Origin: Thiorhodovibrio winogradskyi
GTDB taxonomy: Bacteria; Pseudomonadota; Gammaproteobacteria; Chromatiales; Chromatiaceae
Length of the DNA stretch: 64,000 nt
NCBI RefSeq assembly: GCF_036208045.1
Contig: NZ_CP121472.1
Span: forward strand, 2,057,531-2,121,530
Reading direction: 5' to 3'
The notes under the pieces were generated by a model that was not told the origin of the DNA, searched no databases, and saw nothing but the letters and a program-made list of their open reading frames with translations. Made by a program: the position numbers and the translations under genes. Position 1 is the stretch's first letter. The number at the start of each line of letters is the position of its first letter. Shown one piece after another: positions 27,401-37,170 of the stretch.

Positions 27401-29913
27401 TCGCGGCCAAACGCATGCCCAAGCGCGCGCTCGGGCTGCAATGGGCGGGGGTCGATCCGGGCCCGAGGCGACTCGACCTGGTCCTGGAGGCCCCGGAACA
27501 GGTCGAGCCACGCGGTCCACTGCCAATCGGGCTGCGGATTACCAACCTGCCCGCCGGAGAGCCGGCCTATTTGACCCTGTCCGCCGTCGACGAGGGTATT
27601 CTCAACCTGACTGATTTCAAAACCCCGGCGCCGGATGACTGGTACTTCGGCCAGCGCCGCCTGGGATTCGAGATTCGCGATCTCTATGGTCGGCTGATCG
27701 ACCCCATGCAGGGCGAGCCCGGCCGCCTGCGCACCGGTGGCGATGCCGCGGCCCTGATGCGCGTGGATGGCCCGCCGCCCAGCGAGGCCCTGCTGGCCTT
27801 CCACTCCGGCGTGCTAGCGGCCGATGCCGAGGGCCGCGCCCAGGTCCGCTTTGAATTACCTGATTTCAACGGTCGGGCACGCATCATGGCCATGGCCTGG
27901 AGCGCCGATGGCGTCGGTCATGCCGCGAGCGACACTCTGATTCGCGATCCCATCGTGCTCACCGCTTCGCTACCGCGTTTTCTCGCGCCAGGTGACAGCT
28001 CGCGGCTCCTGGTCGATTTGGCCCATGTCGAGGGGCCAACAGGGCGCGTGCGCCTGGAGCTTGCTAGCGACGGGGTGGCACTTGCGCTCGACGGGCCCGC
28101 TGCGGCCGAGTTTGAAATCGCATCTGAAGGCCGCGTGCGTGCAGAGTTCCCCCTTAAGGCGTTGGCCTCCGGCAAGGGCCAGCTCGATCTGGCACTCACC
28201 ACGCCCGATGGCAAGCAGCTCACCAAGAGCCTGCGGCTGCAGGTGCGGGATCTGACTCCACCGGTGCAAATGCGCGAGCAGCGCGAGATTGCCCCGCGTG
28301 GCCCCGGTCTTGAACTCGGCACCGGCCTGCTGGACGTGCGGCTGGGCGAGGCCGCTCGCCAGGCCCTGGTGACGGGGACCGAGTCCTGGCAGGTCTCGAT
28401 CACGGGCGCCGGCGGGCTTGATGTGGTCGGTTTGCTGCAGGCGCTTGATCGCTATCCTTACGGCTGTTCCGAACAACTCACCAGTCGCGCCTTGCCTCTG
28501 CTCTATGTCGACAGCCTGGCGCTGGGCATTCAACAGACGGCGCCGGGGCAGGGCGGCGATGGGGCGCTTGATGTCGAACCCGATGGAGACCTCAGGCAAC
28601 GGATCGCTGGGACCATCCGCGAGCTGATTGGCAAGCAGGCAAGCGACGGTGGTTTCGGCCTCTGGTCGCCCCATGATGGCGGCGACCAGGAGCAGGAGCT
28701 CTGGCTGGATGCCTATGTGACCGACTTCCTCACACGCGCGGCCGAGCAGGGTTATGACACGCCCGAGACCGCCTTCAAGCTGGCACTCGATAATCTGAAA
28801 AACCGCCTCGCCTACAGCTCGGACTTCGACCACGGCGGCCAGGGCATCGCCTATGCGCTTAATGTGCTGGCGCGCAATGGGCGCATCTCCCTGGGCGATA
28901 TTCGTTATTATTTCGAAACCAAGTTGAATGCATTCGCCACGCCCATGGCGCGTGCCCAGCTCGGCGCGGCGCTGGCGCTGCAGGGTGCGCAACCGCGCGC
29001 TCGGCAGGCCTTTGCATCCGCCTACCAGCTGTGGCAAGCGCGCGACGCCAGTCTGGAGGATGCCGGTTGGCGACCGGACTTCGGCTCCCATCTGCGCGAT
29101 GGCGCGGCTCTGCTCGCGCTCGCCGCCGAGCATCTACCCGACGCCCTGCCGCTGGCTGAGCTGGCGCGGGAGGTGAATGCGCGAGCCACGACCAAAACCG
29201 ACAGCTCCGGCTTGAGTCAAAGCCTGAGCACGCAGGAACAAGCCTGGCTGGTTCTCGCTGCCCAAGCCCAGATGACGGGCGCCACCACCCCGGAGCTCGA
29301 GATCGACGGTCAGCCCCACAAAGGTCCGTGGAACAGGCGTTTTGACGCCGTCGATCTGGCAACCGAGCCGCTGGTGATCCGCAATCTCGGCGCGCAAGCG
29401 CAAACCGCCATCGTCACCCTGACCGGTCAGCCGCGCACCCCGCCGACCGCTGGCGGCCAGGGTTATCGTATCAGTCGCCAGTTCCATGATTTGTCCGGCA
29501 ACCTGGTGGACGCAGGCGAGATCACCCAAGGCATGCGCCTGATCGCGGTGCTCGACATCACCGCCGACCGGCGCGCCGCCGCGCGCCTGATGGTCGAGGA
29601 TCCGCTGCCAGCCGGATTTGAAATCGACAATCCGCATCTGCTCGCCGCTGGCGATCTCAGCGGACTGCCCGGCTTGCAACAAGGGCCCGAGCCGCTGGCG
29701 CGGCCCGACTATCAAGCCTTCCTGGCTGATCGCATGCTGGCCGCCGTGAACCGCGATGCCAGCGATCCCGAGCATTTTCGCCTGGCCTACGCGGTGCGCG
29801 CGGTCTCGCCCGGGCGCTTCGCTCATCCACAGGCTCGGGTGGAGGACATGTACCGCCCGCAAGAGCGCGCCTGGACGGATGCCGGGGAGGTTAAGATCAG
29901 TGCGACACAATAA
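24424..29913 (+). CDS. Bacterial alpha-2-macroglobulin with thioester motif
   Basis: This encodes 1829 residues. An N-terminal export signal (hydrophobic 20-42, cleavage near LSAAAS) lacks a lipobox Cys, unlike E. coli YfhM. Residues 75-215 look TPR-like and are followed by MG-type beta domains and the RGVYRPGERV segment near 565. The thioester site is intact: YPYGCSEQ with Cys at residue 1348 and Gln at 1351. It is followed by the helical thioester domain and a C-terminal receptor-like domain. Such proteins trap foreign proteases in the periplasm. The usual partner gene pbpC is not adjacent. It lies alone between orn and asd. Confidence 0.9.
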   Translation: MLTTAGLRQWAPVAWLPFISRSLIILALLILSLVGLSGSLSAAASNGTKEVWPPSTEALAFLPASYLEEAEQQRTRLQPSPAAANSPPPLALLQQAETERQNKNPQAAIKLYTQALQQGGAERHAAWFGLSRAALAYRPNGWKERRNMQQEASAAAINAYLSANTKTGAAHALASLGQALELRSDWRGAIRAWRASLAVADNPNYREHLDKLIAKHGFRITGHEVSSDASDPRICVQFSDVLALDGSQSGAGSEQAAPLSDYVTLEQADLAIEPEERAICIDGVRHGERYRIGLRAGLPAHDGETLPKTVELEVYVRDRRPSVHFPGRAYVLPSGGGASLPIVSVNTDVIQGQLYRIGDRALGGLAAQENLFETLNEDSANELAERSGEALWKGEFEVRNVLNKDITSSLPLAELIGGRPVDRGLAPGIYVLTARSRERLDQDYSLATQWFLISDLGLTALSGDDGLHALVRSLASAEPLADVRLRLLAVNQQVLGEARTDASGHARFDPGLLRGTGGNRAALLTAESPSGDYGFLDLNASPFDLTDRGVAGRPAPDPVDVFLTTERGVYRPGERVALTALARDPLAGAIPDLPLTFIIKRPDGVEFLRQPAPDLGLGAHGLDLGLLPDAMRGAWQAAVHLDPEEPALARVTFLVEDFEPERLAFGLDTQAKEIDPSNPPLLQLDARYLYGAPAASLRVEGQARVVASGALAAFPGYRFGLADEEFTPELELFDGTETDTEGRAELPVELPDGVSASQLLRADISVRVIEASGRPVERELQLPLVDKRARLGLKPLFDGALPEGDKAEFELIALDADGQPMAATDLAWTLSRVSTSFQWYQRDGNWRFEPIKQRRRVASGQLELTASAPAKLEMPVDWGAYELEVRAGEGAGALVPVSLAFDAGWYVSPKAYDTPDAVKLVLDKAQYRLGETARVHLQPRFPGLALVMVINQGIVSMHPVRVTEQGGEIELPVTADWGSGAYITAALYRPLDVAAKRMPKRALGLQWAGVDPGPRRLDLVLEAPEQVEPRGPLPIGLRITNLPAGEPAYLTLSAVDEGILNLTDFKTPAPDDWYFGQRRLGFEIRDLYGRLIDPMQGEPGRLRTGGDAAALMRVDGPPPSEALLAFHSGVLAADAEGRAQVRFELPDFNGRARIMAMAWSADGVGHAASDTLIRDPIVLTASLPRFLAPGDSSRLLVDLAHVEGPTGRVRLELASDGVALALDGPAAAEFEIASEGRVRAEFPLKALASGKGQLDLALTTPDGKQLTKSLRLQVRDLTPPVQMREQREIAPRGPGLELGTGLLDVRLGEAARQALVTGTESWQVSITGAGGLDVVGLLQALDRYPYGCSEQLTSRALPLLYVDSLALGIQQTAPGQGGDGALDVEPDGDLRQRIAGTIRELIGKQASDGGFGLWSPHDGGDQEQELWLDAYVTDFLTRAAEQGYDTPETAFKLALDNLKNRLAYSSDFDHGGQGIAYALNVLARNGRISLGDIRYYFETKLNAFATPMARAQLGAALALQGAQPRARQAFASAYQLWQARDASLEDAGWRPDFGSHLRDGAALLALAAEHLPDALPLAELAREVNARATTKTDSSGLSQSLSTQEQAWLVLAAQAQMTGATTPELEIDGQPHKGPWNRRFDAVDLATEPLVIRNLGAQAQTAIVTLTGQPRTPPTAGGQGYRISRQFHDLSGNLVDAGEITQGMRLIAVLDITADRRAAARLMVEDPLPAGFEIDNPHLLAAGDLSGLPGLQQGPEPLARPDYQAFLADRMLAAVNRDASDPEHFRLAYAVRAVSPGRFAHPQARVEDMYRPQERAWTDAGEVKISATQ

Positions 29914-30137
29914 GGCGTCCCTTGGATTGTCCGGCTCGTCTCAATGGGAAAAATGGCCGGAAGCCCAGTTCGTGACAGGCAAGAATCCATCGGATAGACT
30001 CACTCGCATCGTTTCTCCGCTGACAAAAGCCAAAAAAATATCCAGGTCTCGACAGAGCATCGGATGAACCAGTCAAATGGGCGGGTCCGCGACTCTTCCA
30101 TCGTCAGCAGCACAAGAATCATTTTTCAGGGGTACGG

Positions 30138-31262
30138 ATGGTGAAGATCAAGCGAGTGGGTTTTGTCGGCTGGCGTGGCATGGTTGGCTCGGTGCTGATG
30201 GAACGCATGCGCGCGGAGGATGATTTCGCGCAAATCGCCGAGCCGGTGTTTTTCTCCACCTCCCAGCAGGGAGAGCCCGGCCCGGATGTTGGCAGGGGGC
30301 CCCAGCCGCTGGGTGACGCCAATGACCTCGACGCCCTCGCGGCCATGGATGCCATCCTCACATGCCAAGGTGGCGACTACACTGGCGCGGTCTTCGACCC
30401 GCTGCGCCAGCGCGGCTGGAAGGGATTCTGGATCGATGCCGCCTCCAGCCTGCGCATGGCGCCCGAAAGCACCATTGTGCTTGATCCGGTCAATCGCGCG
30501 CTGATCGAGGATGCCCTGCACGCCGGACGGCGCGATTTCATCGGCGGCAATTGCACCGTCAGCCTCATGCTCATGGCCATCGGCGAGTTGCTGCGCCGCG
30601 ATTTGGTCGACTGGGTCAGCGCCATGACCTACCAGGCCGCCTCTGGCGCCGGCGCGCGCAACATGCGTGAGTTGCTCAGTCAAATGGGTGCCCTGCACGC
30701 GGCCGTGGCCAGCCAGTTAAGTGATCCCGGCACTGCCATTCTTGACATCGACCGCGCCGTGAGTGACTGCTTGCGCGCGGAGTCCTTCCCCGATGAACTC
30801 TTCACCATGCCCTTGGCGGGTAGTCTCATCCCCTGGATCGACAAAGCCATGCCCGGCGGGCAGAGTCGCGAGGAATGGAAGGGCGGGGTGGAAACCAATA
30901 AAATCCTCGGGCGGTCCGACCGGCCTATACCTGTCGATGGTCTGTGCGTGCGCATTGGCGCCATGCGTTGCCATAGTCAGGGTTTGACCATTAAGCTAAG
31001 GCAAGCCATCCCCGAGAATGAAGTGGCGGATATCATCGCCAGTGCCAACCCCTGGGTGCGACTGATTCCCAATGAACGCGAAGCGAGCATCCTTGGCTTG
31101 TCGCCCGCCATGGTCAGCGGCACTTTGGATATTCCCATCGGGCGTCTGCATCCGCTAGCCATGGGGCCTGACTACTTTGGTGCCTTCACTGTTGGCGATC
31201 AGCTTCTGTGGGGTGCGGCCGAACCGCTGCGGCGCATGTTGAGGCTGTTGCTTGAACAATAA
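30138..31262 (+). CDS. asd: Aspartate-semialdehyde dehydrogenase
   Basis: This encodes 374 residues of the E. coli (gammaproteobacterial) class. It has an N-terminal nucleotide loop [11 protein letters not shown], the active-site Cys in [23 protein letters not shown] and the substrate Arg/His segment. It reduces aspartyl phosphate to aspartate semialdehyde for Lys, Thr, Met and diaminopimelate. It is the first gene of a long conserved block. A ribosome-binding site AGGGG precedes the ATG. Confidence 0.95.
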   Translation: MVKIKRVGFVGWRGMVGSVLMERMRAEDDFAQIAEPVFFSTSQQGEPGPDVGRGPQPLGDANDLDALAAMDAILTCQGGDYTGAVFDPLRQRGWKGFWIDAASSLRMAPESTIVLDPVNRALIEDALHAGRRDFIGGNCTVSLMLMAIGELLRRDLVDWVSAMTYQAASGAGARNMRELLSQMGALHAAVASQLSDPGTAILDIDRAVSDCLRAESFPDELFTMPLAGSLIPWIDKAMPGGQSREEWKGGVETNKILGRSDRPIPVDGLCVRIGAMRCHSQGLTIKLRQAIPENEVADIIASANPWVRLIPNEREASILGLSPAMVSGTLDIPIGRLHPLAMGPDYFGAFTVGDQLLWGAAEPLRRMLRLLLEQ

Positions 31263-31562
31263 TCTTTGGAGTTTCGCGCTTTGGCGTCACACAAATGCCG
31301 ATAATCTGTTACTTTATAGAGAAATAAATTGAGGTTCTCCCGTGCTTTCCGTTATCTTGTTAAAGGCGATCAGCTTTAAGACGGTGAGCGCAAGGGGATT
31401 CTGCTCAGATCGTGGCTTTTTACTGGGGTTCTGAATGCCGGTTCTGAATGCCATAGGTGCTGACGCCACGCTCCCGTCGGCGGGGATTTTCAGATGCCCT
31501 TAACAAGATTTGCATCATTGTCGCAACATCGATTGTCGCAAAATATTCGGCTAGGAGAGATG
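31263..31562 (+). promoter_or_regulatory. asd-fimV intergenic region with short direct repeats
   Basis: Three hundred bases without a gene. Visible elements are a 13-base sequence GGTTCTGAATGCC repeated in tandem at 31427-31452, and a nine-base TTGTCGCAA at 31518-31526 and 31533-31541 (15-base period). The second repeat lies just before the fimV ribosome-binding site AGGAGA (31553-31558). The spacing would allow regulator binding near the fimV promoter. This is inference. Confidence 0.35.
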
Positions 31563-34500
31563 ATGTCTCGCTTCGCATCGGTCTTACTTGCTCTGTCTCT
31601 GGCGTTCGCTTCCGCGACATCCTGGGCGCTTGGCCTGGGTTCCCTGGTATCAAGATCCGCGCTGAATCAACCCTTCGAGGGGGAAATTCAACTCTACGAT
31701 GCAAGGGCGGATGAGCTTGACGGTATCCAGGCAAAATTGGCCAGCCCCGAAGAGTTTAAAAAGGCCTCGGTGCCGCGCCCCTTCTTTCTGACAGAACTCA
31801 CCTTCGAGCCTGGGCTCAATGCCGCTGGTGATCCTGTCATTCTGGTTTCCAGCCGGAACCCGGTCCGAGAGCCATTCATGGATTTTCTGGTTGAAGTGGT
31901 CTGGGCACAGGGACGGATCGTCAAGGAATACACCATTCTGCTGGATCCACCCCGGGCTGGCATTGAACCGCCGGAAGTGGTCGTCAAAGGCCAGCTGATC
32001 AGTTCAGATGTTTTTTCCCCGGAGCCGGTCTTGAGCGAGGCTCAAGATGTCGCTTCTGAATCGCCAGCTCCCACAGCCCCAGCTGATGTGGCCGAGGCGG
32101 ACGCAGGTTCTCTAAATACCAGCGATGCCGAGACTGTTTCCAGAGCCGATTCCGCAGACGTTGTCGCGAAGCCTCAGGATGCGGAGGGCTCAGCGTTGGA
32201 GCAGCCGCTTATTGCAGGGGAACCACCGGATCGGGTGCCGGCGACCTACGCCGATGATGCCGACGCGGGTGAGTTCCCGATCCACTATGGCCCGGTCGCT
32301 GCTGGTGTCGGACTCTGGCGCGTTGCTAATTCGATCGCTCCAGAAGGGGCGACCGTGCAGCAGACGGCCATGGCTCTTTATCGTAGCAATCCCAAAGCCT
32401 TCGGCAACGGCAGTGTGAATCGGTTGATTACTGGCTCCAAGCTCGTCATCCCCTCCGCTGCCGAACTTTTTGCCCTGGCTCCGGCCGAGGCCACTCGCCA
32501 GTACAAGGCGGCGCTTGCCGGAGAGCCCGTTGCAAATCAGCCGCTCGCCGATCCGGCCAAAGAGCGGCTTGCTAGCGCTGAGCCAGTCGAGCTAGCAGTT
32601 GATGAGGTAAAAAAAAAACCTGAATCTGCCGATCTAGCCGCAGCGGAGGCAAGTCAGTCAGGCGATCAGGAAGTTGGGGAGGAAGCTGGGCAGGAAAGAG
32701 ATCAAGCGTCCGAGGCTAGTGCGCAAGGCGAAGGGGAGATCGCCTCCGCGGATTCTTCAAGCCCTGGGGATTCTTCAGATAAGCTAACAGCCGAGGCTTT
32801 GGATCAAGCCGAGGAGCTGGAAGTCCTCGCGGATGCATCGGATGCCGAGGCAGGGCAGGCCAATGAAGACGCTGAAGATACAGCGAGCGCTGATTCTGAT
32901 ACCCAAACTCCCGTGACGACCGATATTGGCCAATCCGCGGCGAACGCCGAGTCTGAGGGGCAGGATGCCATTTTGGATAGCGAGGCATCCGCTGAAATGC
33001 CCGCGGCGCTCTCCCAGGAAGTCACCGCCCAAGCAGGCGCGGGCCAAGATCCTGCTCTCGCCGATGCAGCGTCCGAGCAGGCGCGGTCCTCGTTGGCTGA
33101 GTCAGATACCTCGGAGGCTGCTTCCGTTGACACTTCGGATGCTGACGGGGCCGAAGCAGAGGCAGCTGAATCTGAAAGCGCCGCGCCAACCACCTCCGCT
33201 GACACTGCCGCGGTTGCTGATAGCGCGCCAGAGCAGCTTGAGAGCGAAGATGCGACTGCAACCGAAGCGGCTGCTGAAAGCGCGCCTGCGAATCCAGAAG
33301 ATGCAGCCATGCAGCAGCGCATTCGCGAGCTTGAGGCTCAACTCAGCAAGCTCGGATCCTTGCTTGAAGAACAAGCTGCCGAGACACCACCCGATCCCGA
33401 AGCATCCTCTTCGGGCCTGAATCCTGTACTCCTTTGGTCGCTGGTCGGAGCGGGCGGGGCACTGTTTTTGGCCTTGTTTGCTCTTATCAGTGTGAAATTG
33501 GTTTCAGAGCGTGGAAAAACTAAGGCAGATTCACATGAGCATGCGGATGCGAATGTTAAGCCGCAAGCAGTCGAAGGCCATGAGCTGGAGGAAATACGGA
33601 GTTCAGAACCGGTAACAGTCCAGGAAGCTCCCGGGTTAGCGCTAGAACCAGAGCCTCAGCCAAAATCCGAGCCAAAATCCGAGCCAAAATCCGAGCCGGT
33701 ACCTGAGCCAGTACCTGAGCCAAAATCCGAGCCAATCCCGGCCTCGGTCTCGGAAACACCTCCACTAGCACCAGCCCCCGAAGCTCCATTGCGGACGGCA
33801 GAACCACCGCCAGCTGAGCCACCAGCTCCGGCTGGCCTTCGCACCGAAACGGCCACACCCCTGCCAATTGTTGCTCTTTCTGCGAAGTCAGACGAACTGC
33901 TCGCGATCGAGCAAAAAGCACTGGAAAAGGCGAACAACGACATCTCCTCCGGCCGCCACCACGATGCGCAGGGAACGCTGATGACGGCGCTTGCAAAGCT
34001 ACCTGCATCCGATGCTCTCCAACTCAAGCTTGCCGAGGCTTATGCTGGCAGCGGTGATATGGAAAACTTCGCCAAGTTGCAGCAACGCATGGCCGCTCGC
34101 GGACTTCCCGAGCGCTATCCCCAAGTTTGGAATGGCATCTTGGCACTGGTCGGTTCTGCTGGGGCTGTCGCCGCGGCAGAGGTCGCTTCCTCCACTCTTG
34201 GGGCACCGGAACCGAACGTCGCGTCGCGGCGCATGTCGACGCCCGATGCTGAGGATTCTGATGGGCCATCGGAACTCGAGTCGTTCAGGCTCAATTTTAA
34301 CGACCTGAACGAAGACGACTTGGCGATAGCCTTTCCCGAGGCTGTTGGTGACGACAAGACCCCACCGGCCGCGACGCAACCGCCGGAGCGCCAGGCGCGC
34401 CTGGATCAGGTCGAGATTGCTCCTGGCGAGCCGGACCTTGATGTCTCGCTGCCGCTGCAGGATCTTGATCAACAACTCGGCGGCGATGAGCTGGGCGACA

Positions 34501-35594
34501 GTCTCTTCGCCGATCTGGACGCGGTCGACCAGAATGAAGAGTTCGATCTTCCCGAGGAGCCCTTCGCGCCCAAAGGGGACGCGGCTGAGAAGCATGATCT
34601 GTCGTCGCTGGATCTGCCAGAATTCTCTGCTGAGGCGAATGCGCCAGAGCCTCAGCCGCGAACGCCGCTTGAACGTGCAACAGATGCGGCTAAATCCAAC
34701 CGTGGTGTCGATCCCTTCGAGGAACTGGTGGCAAATGAACTCGGTGGTGAACTGCCCGAGCAGTCGTTTGGTTCGACAGCCGACATTGGCAACGCCCCAG
34801 ATAGTCTGCCTGACCTGGATCTATCGTCAGTCGAAGACCCGCTGGGTGATTCCGTCGATGCACCGACCAATGCAGCTGCACAGGAGTCAACTCCGATCGA
34901 TGACAGTGATCTGCAGATACTCGATCTGCCGGAGGAACCGCCCGCACGCGCGCCCGAGGCGACCCCGGACAATGATGTGATTGCCGACATCGAGAAGTTT
35001 TTATATGGCGGAAATGAGAAAACTCCGGAGCCGATCACAAAGCCCGAGGCTGAAAACCACGATGAGCTCGACCTAGATATGTCATCCGAGGCAGGTTTCC
35101 ATACACAAATGGTACCTTCCTCGGCGGCACCTGGCCAGACACCATCCTCGGATCTTCCGGATCTCGATTTTGGGCTGGAAGACCTCGAGTCGCTGGGCGC
35201 ATCGCTGACTGACAAAGAGGCGCCAAAATCGTCGGATCCCCAAGCAAGGGATGATCATTTGTCGGAGGATGCGACTGCCACCGCCAATCGATCAGCCGGG
35301 TCGCCCGCATTCAATGAGCCGGGGGCGCGCGACTCCTCTGGTGATGAGTCGCCCATGTTTGGCGATGAGTCCCTAATGGCACCAGACAGCGGTGCCAGTG
35401 ACGTTCTCTCCTCGCAGTGGCGCATGGATTCAGCCATGTGGGACGAGGTTGCCACCAAGATGGATCTGGCCTTCGCCTATGTGGAAATGGAAGACACCGA
35501 GGCCGCGCGCGCTATCCTCGAAGAGGTGATTCGCGAGGGCAACGACGAGCAGCGCGCCGAGGCGCAGGGGTTGCTTAAGAAGCTTGATGGCTGA
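31563..35594 (+). CDS. fimV: FimV/HubP polar hub protein
   Basis: This encodes 1343 residues from ATG 31563, which has AGGAGA at a suitable distance. Features in order are a signal peptide (ending SWALGLG), the conserved FimV N-terminal domain (residues 20-140, LNQPFEGEIQL), a LysM-like domain near 240-300, and a long acidic Ala/Glu/Ser-rich linker. One membrane helix follows near residue 645 (LLWSLVGAGGALFLALF). After this come a Pro/Lys/Glu repeat region, a helical segment and the conserved C-terminal FimV motif (MDLAFAYVEMEDTEAAR). FimV anchors polar proteins and supports type IV pilus function. The position between asd and truA is the classical one. Confidence 0.93.
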   Translation: MSRFASVLLALSLAFASATSWALGLGSLVSRSALNQPFEGEIQLYDARADELDGIQAKLASPEEFKKASVPRPFFLTELTFEPGLNAAGDPVILVSSRNPVREPFMDFLVEVVWAQGRIVKEYTILLDPPRAGIEPPEVVVKGQLISSDVFSPEPVLSEAQDVASESPAPTAPADVAEADAGSLNTSDAETVSRADSADVVAKPQDAEGSALEQPLIAGEPPDRVPATYADDADAGEFPIHYGPVAAGVGLWRVANSIAPEGATVQQTAMALYRSNPKAFGNGSVNRLITGSKLVIPSAAELFALAPAEATRQYKAALAGEPVANQPLADPAKERLASAEPVELAVDEVKKKPESADLAAAEASQSGDQEVGEEAGQERDQASEASAQGEGEIASADSSSPGDSSDKLTAEALDQAEELEVLADASDAEAGQANEDAEDTASADSDTQTPVTTDIGQSAANAESEGQDAILDSEASAEMPAALSQEVTAQAGAGQDPALADAASEQARSSLAESDTSEAASVDTSDADGAEAEAAESESAAPTTSADTAAVADSAPEQLESEDATATEAAAESAPANPEDAAMQQRIRELEAQLSKLGSLLEEQAAETPPDPEASSSGLNPVLLWSLVGAGGALFLALFALISVKLVSERGKTKADSHEHADANVKPQAVEGHELEEIRSSEPVTVQEAPGLALEPEPQPKSEPKSEPKSEPVPEPVPEPKSEPIPASVSETPPLAPAPEAPLRTAEPPPAEPPAPAGLRTETATPLPIVALSAKSDELLAIEQKALEKANNDISSGRHHDAQGTLMTALAKLPASDALQLKLAEAYAGSGDMENFAKLQQRMAARGLPERYPQVWNGILALVGSAGAVAAAEVASSTLGAPEPNVASRRMSTPDAEDSDGPSELESFRLNFNDLNEDDLAIAFPEAVGDDKTPPAATQPPERQARLDQVEIAPGEPDLDVSLPLQDLDQQLGGDELGDSLFADLDAVDQNEEFDLPEEPFAPKGDAAEKHDLSSLDLPEFSAEANAPEPQPRTPLERATDAAKSNRGVDPFEELVANELGGELPEQSFGSTADIGNAPDSLPDLDLSSVEDPLGDSVDAPTNAAAQESTPIDDSDLQILDLPEEPPARAPEATPDNDVIADIEKFLYGGNEKTPEPITKPEAENHDELDLDMSSEAGFHTQMVPSSAAPGQTPSSDLPDLDFGLEDLESLGASLTDKEAPKSSDPQARDDHLSEDATATANRSAGSPAFNEPGARDSSGDESPMFGDESLMAPDSGASDVLSSQWRMDSAMWDEVATKMDLAFAYVEMEDTEAARAILEEVIREGNDEQRAEAQGLLKKLDG
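33660..33731. repeat. 12-bp tandem repeat in fimV
   Basis: Six consecutive 12-base units, four of the form CCAAAATCCGAG and two variants CC(A/G)GTACCTGAG. They encode PKSE/PVPE repeats in the cytoplasmic linker after the membrane helix. The copy number can change without frame loss. Confidence 0.9.
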
Positions 35595-36521
35595 ATGGAC
35601 GACAGCGAGGTCCAATCTCACCGCATCGCGCTTGGTATTGAATACGATGGCAGCCGCTTCAGCGGTTGGCAAATGCAGCATCACGCACCCACGGTGCAGC
35701 AGGAGGTGCAGGCTGCCGCCAGCCGGGTGGCCGATCACCCGGTGGTGCTGCACTGTGCCGGGCGCACGGATGCCGGCGTGCATGCCCTTGCGCAGGTGGC
35801 TCATTTCGACACCCCGGCCGTGCGCACCGAGCGCTCTTGGGTACTTGGCATCAACGCTCAATTGCCACCCGAGATCGCCATCCGCTGGGCACGCGCCATG
35901 TCGGCGGACTTTCACGCCCGCTTCAGCGCCCGCGCGCGCCATTACCGCTATTTGATTCTCAATAGTCCAACGCGCTCGGCTTTGCTTGCGCGACGGGCGG
36001 TGTGGACGCACCGGCCGTTGGCGCTTGAACCCATGCGCGAGGCGGGCAGGGCGCTGGTGGGTACCCGGGATTTCTCGAGCTTTCGCGCCCAGGGTTGTCA
36101 GGCCAAAAGCCCAGTGCGCACCCTGCATTACCTGGACCTCAGCCGTCAGGGAGATTTGATTGAACTGGCCGTGGGTGCCGACGGCTTTCTGCACCACATG
36201 GTGCGCAACATCGCTGGGGTGCTCATGGCCATCGGCCGCGGGGATGCGCCCATTGGCTGGACAGAGCAACTGCTTGCCCAGCGTGACCGCACCCGCGGCG
36301 GCGTCACGGCACCACCGCAGGGGCTTTACTTGAGCGCGGTCGATTATCCGGAGCATTTCGCGGTGCCAAGCCCGAATGCCGCATCACTAACGGCGAGTTC
36401 TTGGCCGCGCTTCTCTGGTGCGCCTGCCTTTGATTACAATAGCCCCTTTGGCCGTTCGGACCCTCTCGGGGTATCAGATGATCACCCGGCACCCATGGAA
36501 CCCGGACCAGCCGGGGCTTAG
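35595..36521 (+). CDS. truA: tRNA pseudouridine(38-40) synthase TruA
   Basis: This encodes 308 residues and starts on the base after the fimV stop. The catalytic Asp is in CAGRTDAGVHA (residue 59), and the RNA-binding pattern YDGSRFSGWQ is at the N-terminus. TruA modifies positions 38-40 of the tRNA anticodon arm. The usual length is about 265-275, and here the C-terminal 40 residues after YLSAVDYPE are a low-complexity extension that reaches to the trpF start. Confidence 0.94.
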   Translation: MDDSEVQSHRIALGIEYDGSRFSGWQMQHHAPTVQQEVQAAASRVADHPVVLHCAGRTDAGVHALAQVAHFDTPAVRTERSWVLGINAQLPPEIAIRWARAMSADFHARFSARARHYRYLILNSPTRSALLARRAVWTHRPLALEPMREAGRALVGTRDFSSFRAQGCQAKSPVRTLHYLDLSRQGDLIELAVGADGFLHHMVRNIAGVLMAIGRGDAPIGWTEQLLAQRDRTRGGVTAPPQGLYLSAVDYPEHFAVPSPNAASLTASSWPRFSGAPAFDYNSPFGRSDPLGVSDDHPAPMEPGPAGA

Positions 36522-36528
36522 AACACCG

Positions 36529-37170
36529 ATGATGCGAACAAGGGTCAAGCTATGCGGGCTCAGGCACCCGCGCGACATCGAGGCGGCTGTGACCCATGGC
36601 GCCGATGCCATCGGCCTGGTGTTTTTCGACAAGAGCCCACGCGCGGTTGCTGTCGAGCAGGCCCGCGCGCTCGCCGCCGCGGTGCCGGCTTTCGTGACCC
36701 TGGTCGGGCTCTTCGTCAATGCCGAGCCGACCCTGGTGCGCGCGGTGCTTGCGCGGGTGCCGCTCGGCGCGCTGCAGTTTCATGGAACAGAGCCGCCTGA
36801 TTATTGCCAGGCGTTCGAGCGCCCCTGGATCAAGGCCATCGCGGTGCGCGAGGGGACTGACCTTTCGCGGGCCGCGAAAGACTACCAGGGCGCCGCCTCG
36901 CTGCTGCTTGACACCTATGATCCAAACAAGGCCGGGGGCACCGGGCGCTGCTTCGATTGGGAATTGGTGCCAGAATGGCTGGCGCGCCGCAGCATACTGG
37001 CCGGCGGCCTGTCCCCTGAGAATGTCGCGCTCGCCATTGCCCGAGTGCGGCCCCATGCGGTCGATGTGAGCGGCGGCATTGAGCGCGACAAGGGCCTTAA
37101 AGACAGTGAAAAAATTTCCGCATTCATGCAAGAGGTAGCGAATGGCGATCAGTTCCGCCGAGGCCAATAG
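36529..37170 (+). CDS. trpF: Phosphoribosylanthranilate isomerase
   Basis: This encodes 213 residues from the ATG at 36529; the longer open frame upstream lies within truA. It is a single TIM barrel with VKLCGL at the start (catalytic Cys), VGLFVN, LQFHG, LLLDTYD (catalytic Asp) and AGGLSPENV. It performs the third dedicated step of tryptophan synthesis. It starts eight bases after truA and overlaps trpB by 29 bases. Confidence 0.94.
   Translation: MMRTRVKLCGLRHPRDIEAAVTHGADAIGLVFFDKSPRAVAVEQARALAAAVPAFVTLVGLFVNAEPTLVRAVLARVPLGALQFHGTEPPDYCQAFERPWIKAIAVREGTDLSRAAKDYQGAASLLLDTYDPNKAGGTGRCFDWELVPEWLARRSILAGGLSPENVALAIARVRPHAVDVSGGIERDKGLKDSEKISAFMQEVANGDQFRRGQ

Noticed and set aside
26110-27804. 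Very long antisense open frame inside the macroglobulin gene
   Set aside because: High GC creates long antisense frames; the sense frame has clear domains and a thioester motif.
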